NCBI GenBank assembly: GCA_050329955.1
Contig: JBHJOH010000188.1
Span: forward strand, 1 to 14,642
Origin: JAOUGY01 sp050329955
GTDB taxonomy: Bacteria; Actinomycetota; Acidimicrobiia; Spongiisociales; ZC4RG35
Length of the DNA: 14,642 bases
Direction of reading: 5' to 3'
The notes beneath the pieces are model-generated. The model was not told where the DNA came from. It did not search any database and saw nothing but the letters and a program-made list of their open reading frames with translations. The position numbers and the translations under genes were made by a program. Below are positions 6,812-14,642 of the stretch, in pieces; the stretch's first letter is position 1, and every line of letters begins with the position of its first letter.

Positions 6812-7252
6812 GTGGAATCCACGAATGAGATCGTTCCCGGTGTCGACTTCGCCCTCCTCGCCGATGCTGTCCAGGTCCTGCAAGGCAAGTTGTACGTGCT
6901 GGGAGGCGGCTGGAACACCCTGTTCGTGGCGGAGTTCCCGGCTCGGCACCCATCGCTCGGTGTGGGTCTGAGGGTCCGGGTCCCATGGAGCTGGACCGAT
7001 CGTCCGCTCAAGATCGGCATCGATCTCCAGGACGAGGACGGCGGCCGGGTGCTGCCCGGTGCTCCCATATCTCAAGTGGTGAAGGTGTCGCGTCCGATCG
7101 GGATGCCCGATGGCAGCGATGTGGTGCTCGCCCGATCGTTCACCTTCAACAACCTGGTGTTCCCCAGGTCGGGCAGTTTCTCGTTTGTGATCTCCCTCGA
7201 CGACGACCCGACCGACCGGCTCCGGTTCACGGTGCTGGAAAGGCCGGCGTGA
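6812..7252 (+). CDS. DUF6941-type conserved protein
   Basis: A 146-residue soluble protein with no signal or membrane segment. The pattern VDFALLADAVQVLQGKLYVLGGGWNTLFV followed by HPSLGVGLRVRVPW, and a later IDLQDEDG, is one I associate with actinobacterial proteins grouped as DUF6941 (from memory, not searched). It is probably a beta-sandwich. The molecular function is not known. The start is GTG at 6812. The stop is separated by a single base from the next gene (LON-domain), so it leads a three-gene operon and may be functionally tied to it. Confidence 0.65.
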   Translation: MESTNEIVPGVDFALLADAVQVLQGKLYVLGGGWNTLFVAEFPARHPSLGVGLRVRVPWSWTDRPLKIGIDLQDEDGGRVLPGAPISQVVKVSRPIGMPDGSDVVLARSFTFNNLVFPRSGSFSFVISLDDDPTDRLRFTVLERPA

Positions 7253-7253
7253 C

Positions 7254-7868
7254 ATGACCCGTCTTCCCATGTTCCCGCTGGGCAACGTGGTGTTCCCGTT
7301 CACGGCGGTGCCGCTTCGGGTGTTCGAGCCCCGCTACCAGGCGCTGCTCGACCTGGTGCTGGCCGGCGACCGCCGGTTCGGGATCGTGCTGATCGAGCGC
7401 GGGTTCGAGGTCGGGGGCGGCGACCATCGTTTCGACGCGGGCACCATGGTTGAGGTTGTGGCCAGCCAGGACCTCGATGACGGGCATCGTGCCATCGTCG
7501 TAGCCGGAATCCAGCCGATCCGTGTCACCCGGTGGCTCGAGGACGACCCCCACCCCTGGGCGGAAGTCGCGATGGTGGAATTGTCCGCCGCCCCCGACTC
7601 CGGCCGTCTCGAGGAGGCTTCCCGTCGGTTGGAACGGGTGCTGACCCTGGCCTCGGAGTTGGGCGCAGACGTATTCGACGGCCTCGATCTCGAAGTCTCC
7701 GACGACCCCCTGGCGGCCGCCTACCAACTCGCCGCCCTCACCCCCACCACCCCGCTCGACCACCAGCGGCTCATCGAAAGCCCCGATGCCACCACCATGC
7801 TCGAGCTGATGGCGGGCTTTCTGGATGAGCAGGCCGAGATGCTGCAGGCCCGGTTGGCGGGCGGATGA
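7254..7868 (+). CDS. LON substrate-binding domain protein
   Basis: A 204-residue stand-alone LON N-terminal (substrate-binding, PUA-like) domain, running from LPMFPLGNVVFPFTAVPLRVFEPRY at residues 4-28 through a mixed alpha/beta core (to about 120) and a helical tail (about 125-200). It lacks the AAA+ and Ser-Lys protease domains of Lon, so it cannot itself degrade proteins. Such proteins are widespread and mostly uncharacterised, and a role in substrate recognition or quality control is inferred from the domain only. The ATG at 7254 is one base after the preceding stop, with GGAAAGG 7-13 nt upstream. Its TGA overlaps the ATG of the HAD gene by 4 bases (ATGA). Confidence 0.85.
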   Translation: MTRLPMFPLGNVVFPFTAVPLRVFEPRYQALLDLVLAGDRRFGIVLIERGFEVGGGDHRFDAGTMVEVVASQDLDDGHRAIVVAGIQPIRVTRWLEDDPHPWAEVAMVELSAAPDSGRLEEASRRLERVLTLASELGADVFDGLDLEVSDDPLAAAYQLAALTPTTPLDHQRLIESPDATTMLELMAGFLDEQAEMLQARLAGG

Positions 7869-8500
7869 CTGCGGCGCCGGCCGCGGTGATCTTCGACCTG
7901 GGTGGGGTGGTGTTCGAATCGCCCCTCGACGAGATCGCCCGGTACGAGGCCGAGTTCGATCTGGCGCCGGGCGTCGTCAACCGCACCGTGCACCACTCCG
8001 GTCAGGCCGGCGCATGGGCCCGACACGAACGCGGTGAGGTGGATCGCGTCACCTTCCTCGGCCTGTTCGAAGGTGAGCTCGCCCAGGCCGGAGCCGTCGT
8101 CGACGCCGAGGCGCTCATGCATAGGATCGACCGGTCGATCACACCCCGCCCGGTGATGGTCGCGGCCGTCCGGACCCTCCGAACGGCCGGGCGGTCGGTG
8201 GCAGCCGTCACCAACAACTGGACGCCGTTCCCGGCCGGGGGTATCCGCCTCGAGTTCGACGTCTTCGTCGAGTCCGTGGCCGAAGGAGTCCGCAAACCCG
8301 AGCCGGAGATCTACCGCCGTTGCTTGCAACGGCTCGGCGTCGAGGCCGCTCAGGCGGTGATGCTCGACGATCTCGGACCCAACCTGAAGCCCGCCCGCCA
8401 GATGGGGATGGCCACCATCAAAGTGACCGAGACCGGTCAGGCTTTGCGGGATCTCGAGGCGATCACCGGGGTGCGGTTCGCGGGCGTGAGTTCGGCATGA
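7865..8500 (+). CDS. HAD superfamily hydrolase (subfamily IA, epoxide-hydrolase N-domain-like)
   Basis: A 211-residue HAD hydrolase. Motif I is FDLGGVV with nucleophile Asp11; the usual second Asp is Gly13, as in the HAD group that includes the N-domain of soluble epoxide hydrolase and ACAD10. Motif II is VTNN (Thr116), motif III is Lys144 in RKPEPEIY, and motif IV is MLDD (Asp168, Asp169). A helical cap is inserted at about 20-95. The substrate is unknown; phosphatase activity is plausible but the missing acid/base Asp makes it uncertain. It overlaps the LON-domain stop by 4 nt (ATGA) and closes the operon. Confidence 0.85.
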   Translation: MTAAPAAVIFDLGGVVFESPLDEIARYEAEFDLAPGVVNRTVHHSGQAGAWARHERGEVDRVTFLGLFEGELAQAGAVVDAEALMHRIDRSITPRPVMVAAVRTLRTAGRSVAAVTNNWTPFPAGGIRLEFDVFVESVAEGVRKPEPEIYRRCLQRLGVEAAQAVMLDDLGPNLKPARQMGMATIKVTETGQALRDLEAITGVRFAGVSSA

Positions 8501-8514
8501 GCGATTTTGCGGGG

Positions 8515-8577
8515 TAGGGTCCTGATCGGTCCTGAGCATTGAGCTCGGGGCTTTGTCGATTCAGGAGGCAGATCCGT
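8515..8577 (+). promoter_or_regulatory. Promoter -10 and leader of M23 peptidase gene
   Basis: TAGGGT at 8515-8520 is identical to the -10 of SLH gene 1. The predicted transcript start is near 8528, and a leader of about 50 nt ends in a strong AGGAGG ribosome site 9 nt before the ATG at 8578, which decides this start over an in-frame TTG at 8539. Confidence 0.45.
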
Positions 8578-9225
8578 ATGCCAGGACGGACCTACTCGCG
8601 CCGAACGGTGCTGAAACTCGCCGCGGCGGCCCTGCTCGTCCCCGCTCTTCCGGTGCGGGCACAGGAGTCGCCCCAAATTCGCTTCGTGTTCCCCCAGGAC
8701 CCGTTGGTGACGCATTTCACCGACAGCTTCGGCGACGCCCGGTCGGGAGGGCGCGCCCACCAGGGCAACGACCTGATGGCGCCCAAGATGACACCCATCT
8801 ACGCCATGGCGGCGGGCGAGATCACCATCATCCGTGACGGGGGCCGGGCCGGACGTTGGGTTGCGGTCGAGCATATGGCCGGGTGGGAGACCTGGTACAT
8901 GCATCTCAACAACGACACCCCCGGCACCGACGACGGCAACGCCGGGTGGCATCACACGGTGCCGATCGGATTGGTCGAAGGATCCCGGGTGGCGGCCGGA
9001 GAGCTCATCGGATGGGTGGGGGACTCCGGAAATGCCGAGCCATCCAGCCCGCACACCCACTTCGAGCTCCACAAGAATGGGCGAGCCATCGACCCCTACA
9101 CGTATCTCCGTGACGCCCACGAGCGGGCCCTCGCCGAAGTGGTGGCCGACGTGATGCCCGCCATCGGCGAGCTCATCGGCGAGATGGGATCGACTCCGCT
9201 TCGTCCAACGAAACCACTCGCCTGA
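8578..9225 (+). CDS. Tat-exported M23 family metallopeptidase
   Basis: A 215-residue secreted peptidase of the LytM/lysostaphin type, expected to cut peptidoglycan cross-links or stem peptides. The N-terminus has a twin-arginine signal SRRTVLK (7-13), a hydrophobic stretch (14-24) and a likely cut after Ala28 (VRA). The zinc ligands of M23 are intact: His61 and Asp65 in HQGND, and His161 in HTH (159-161), with an additional conserved His109 in YMH. The catalytic core is about 60-175, without LysM or coiled-coil accessory domains. Tat export of an M23 enzyme implies folding and metal loading in the cytoplasm (inference). Its last 53 bp overlap the end of the convergent gene at 9173. Confidence 0.9.
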   Translation: MPGRTYSRRTVLKLAAAALLVPALPVRAQESPQIRFVFPQDPLVTHFTDSFGDARSGGRAHQGNDLMAPKMTPIYAMAAGEITIIRDGGRAGRWVAVEHMAGWETWYMHLNNDTPGTDDGNAGWHHTVPIGLVEGSRVAAGELIGWVGDSGNAEPSSPHTHFELHKNGRAIDPYTYLRDAHERALAEVVADVMPAIGELIGEMGSTPLRPTKPLA

Positions 9226-9628
9226 GCAACTCGTCGACCGGGACGGCAGTGTCCACCACCACCTCCTCGGTCACCTGAGTGGTGGGGGGCTCACCCCCGT
9301 CGATCCAGATCACCCGGGAGACCCCGGCGCTGCCTACCGCCTCAGCCCACCCCGCCAGCACCGCCGTCCGGTCGGGCGCGAACGACCGCTCCCTGTCGTC
9401 GTCGGCCGCCTCTGTCACCAGCACGACCGTGAAGGCGTTGGTGCACGCCCCCTCCACGTGAGACGCATCCGACACATCCCCGGTCGCCACCTTGATCCCG
9501 AGCGCCTTCAGCCGCGGCCGCATCTCGGGGTCCGTGACGAACGCCCGCACCTCCTGATCGGTGTCGGCCAACGCCTCCACGATTCGAAACCCCAACGGCG
9601 TATCGGCCCCAACCACGATGACAGGCAT
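9173..9628 (-). CDS. Small Rossmann-fold NAD(P)-binding protein (NmrA/SDR-like)
   Basis: A 151-residue protein beginning MPVIVVGADTPLGFRIVEAL. This beta-strand, glycine-turn and helix matches the dinucleotide-binding start of atypical SDR or NmrA proteins, with GADTPLG in place of the common GATGxxG. VRAFVTDPE and a later GDVSD support the cofactor-binding half. It lacks the C-terminal substrate region of typical members (over 200 residues) and no catalytic Tyr-x-x-x-Lys is seen, so it may be a redox sensor or a shortened enzyme (inference). The ATG at 9628 is leaderless by geometry; an extension further upstream would only read heptamer repeats. It converges on the M23 gene with 53 bp overlap. 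Confidence 0.65.
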   Translation of the reverse strand: MPVIVVGADTPLGFRIVEALADTDQEVRAFVTDPEMRPRLKALGIKVATGDVSDASHVEGACTNAFTVVLVTEAADDDRERSFAPDRTAVLAGWAEAVGSAGVSRVIWIDGGEPPTTQVTEEVVVDTAVPVDELLRRVVSLDEAESIPSRR

Positions 9629-9640
9629 GACGGAAGGGTA
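9629..9640 (-). promoter_or_regulatory. -10 element of leaderless SDR-like gene
   Basis: On the minus strand TACCCT (9640-9635) precedes the ATG at 9628 by 6 nt, with no Shine-Dalgarno. The -35 position (around 9658) falls inside the AACGCAG heptamer array. Confidence 0.4.
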
Positions 9641-9649
9641 GGAGAGAGG

Positions 9650-9705
9650 AACGCAGAACGCAGAACGGACAACGCAGAACGCAGAACGCAGAACGCCGAA
9701 CGCCC
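9650..9705. repeat. Heptamer tandem array AACGCAG (8 copies)
   Basis: Eight successive 7-bp units; five are exactly AACGCAG and three carry one to three changes (AACGGAC, AACGCCG, AACGCCC). It lies just upstream of the SDR-like gene. It is inverted relative to the array at 9842-9896: bases 9671-9697 are perfectly complementary to 9841-9867. Read as protein it gives low-complexity RSAFCVL-type strings and is not considered coding. Confidence 0.9.
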
Positions 9706-9841
9706 GAACCAGCACCCGCATGCCGAGGTGGGATGGCCGGGGCCGTCCTCGCCCAATTTCGCCCGCCGCTCCACGACGACGGCTTGAGGGCGGAGATCAA
9801 AGCGCAACTCGCAGACTGGCGACATCGAATTGGATTTCCGG
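9706..9841. other. Spacer between inverted heptamer arrays, no gene recognised
   Basis: About 135 bp of less biased sequence enclosed by the two arrays. Short frames exist on both strands but run into the repeats and lack start context or recognisable motifs. It could be the core of a small fold-back element or a decayed gene fragment. Confidence 0.4.
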
Positions 9842-9896
9842 GCGTTCTGCGTTCTGCGTTCTGCGTTCTGCCCGTTCTGCCCGTTCTGCCTGTTCT
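9842..9896. repeat. Inverted array: 4 heptamers GCGTTCT then 3 nonamers
   Basis: Four exact GCGTTCT units (9842-9869) pass into three 9-bp units (GCCCGTTCT twice, GCCTGTTCT once) ending at 9896. The unit is the reverse complement of the array at 9650-9705. It ends 45 bp before the -10 of gltB. Confidence 0.9.
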
Positions 9897-9941
9897 GCCC
9901 TGTGCCTTCCGCGGCTCGAGAACACCCCCCATCGCCCGCGA

Positions 9942-9983
9942 TAGACTTTGCCGCTCACTTTCGCGAGCAGTGCCGGAGTCGTT
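9942..9983 (+). promoter_or_regulatory. -10 element, leader and ribosome site of gltB
   Basis: TAGACT at 9942-9947 suggests a transcript start near 9955. The leader of about 29 nt holds GGAG (9975-9978) 5 nt before a GTG at 9984, which decides that start. The -35 region is weak. Confidence 0.4.
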
Positions 9984-14369
<4,386 letters not shown>

Positions 14370-14375
14370 GCCGTC

Positions 14376-14432
14376 GATGCCCAGGGGGGGACGACTATCC
14401 CCAGGGGGGACGACCCCCCTTCGACCCCCCGC
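14376..14432. repeat. G-run/C-run intergenic repeat, copy 1
   Basis: A 57-bp unit made of CCCAGGGGGG(G)ACGACTAT, CCCCAGGGGGGACGAC and then two C6 blocks separated by TTCGA. It begins 7 bp after the gltB stop. The copy at 14555-14610 is identical except for one fewer G in the first run (6 versus 7). Confidence 0.9.
14404..14419 (+). terminator. Possible gltB terminator in repeat copy 1
   Basis: GGGGGG (14404-14409), loop ACGA and CCCCCC (14414-14419) form a 6-bp all-GC hairpin followed by TT. The same hairpin occurs in the next two copies (14582-14597 and 14625-14640). The alternative pairing with the second C6 block is also possible. Confidence 0.4.
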
Positions 14433-14515
14433 CGGTGCTGGTTCCGTGCTGATCGCGTGCTTGGCCGGGGGTGTGAAAGTGCTCCCGTCGGGCTGTTGCC
14501 ACGTTCCCGATTCCG

Positions 14516-14536
14516 GGCCTCCGGCCTCCGGCCTCC
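14516..14536. repeat. Three GGCCTCC heptamers
   Basis: Three exact 7-bp units in tandem within the 122-bp spacer between repeat copies 1 and 2 (14433-14554). The spacer shows no gene. Confidence 0.7.
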
Positions 14537-14554
14537 TGCTTCCGGCGTTCTTCT

Positions 14555-14610
14555 GATGCCCAGGGGGGACGACTATCCCCAGGGGGGACGACCCCCCTTC
14601 GACCCCCCGC
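14555..14610. repeat. G-run/C-run intergenic repeat, copy 2
   Basis: A 56-bp copy of the 14376-14432 unit, identical apart from one G deleted in the first G-run. It is separated from copy 1 by a 122-bp spacer and followed after 6 bp by a third copy. Confidence 0.9.
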
Positions 14611-14616
14611 GGCTGT

Positions 14617-14642
14617 GATGCCCAGGGGGGACGACCCCCCTT
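14617..14642. repeat. G-run/C-run repeat, copy 3 (shortened, cut by window end)
   Basis: Starts like copies 1 and 2 (GATGCCCAGGGGGGACGAC) but goes directly into CCCCCCTT, skipping the TAT-CCCCAGGGGGGACGAC segment. That is an internal deletion of one sub-unit, consistent with slippage between the two G6ACGAC sub-repeats. It continues beyond base 14642. Confidence 0.8.

Noticed and set aside
9508..9825. Short minus-strand frame through the spacer between heptamer arrays as a gene
   Set aside because: It overlaps the SDR-like gene and the array, and shows no conserved motif or ribosome site.
9650..9896. Heptamer arrays as a CRISPR array or coding repeat
   Set aside because: The 7-9 bp units have no unique spacers and no cas genes nearby. 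The RSAFCVL-like translations appear in several frames only because of the repeat.

Overview
This is a high-GC window with dense, short-spaced genes. Promoters mostly show only a TANNNT -10 element, and several genes appear to start directly at the transcript 5' end. Together with myo-inositol-phosphate synthase and SLH-domain exported proteins, this points to an actinobacterium, plausibly of the class Acidimicrobiia. That assignment is an inference; no rRNA or other taxonomic marker is present.

Layout. (1) 1-537: a minus-strand HTH regulator and Clp-N-domain pair, with a promoter embedded in two copies of an 18-bp inverted repeat (TGTCAA-N6-TTGACR). (2) 537-1892: a MenE-like acyl-CoA ligase on +, whose end carries a perfect 15-bp hairpin. 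(3) 1926-4714: three paralogous secreted SLH-domain proteins in a minus-strand row. Each has its own -10 box, a related 19-nt hairpin at the predicted transcript start, and a hairpin downstream. (4) 4938-6699: inositol-phosphate synthase followed 4 nt later by the ribosome-rescue hydrolase ArfB, both minus. (5) 6812-8500: a tight + operon of a DUF6941-type protein, a LON-substrate-binding-domain protein and a HAD hydrolase. (6) 8578-9628: a Tat-exported M23 peptidase on +, overlapping tail-to-tail by 53 bp with a small Rossmann-fold protein on minus. (7) 9629-9983: a divergent intergenic region with two mutually inverted heptamer arrays. (8) 9984-14369: the large subunit of glutamate synthase (gltB), probably with gltD outside the window. 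(9) 14370-14642: G-run/C-run repeats in at least three copies.

Most enzymes are housekeeping. Ino1 supplies inositol phosphate, GltB assimilates ammonia as glutamate, MenE-like acts in menaquinone or acyl-CoA chemistry, and ArfB rescues stalled ribosomes. The least ordinary parts are the SLH trio with its covarying 5'-end hairpin, the operator pair before the HTH/Clp-N genes, the inverted heptamer arrays at the SDR/gltB promoters, and the repeats after gltB. All promoter and terminator calls are pattern-based and untested.
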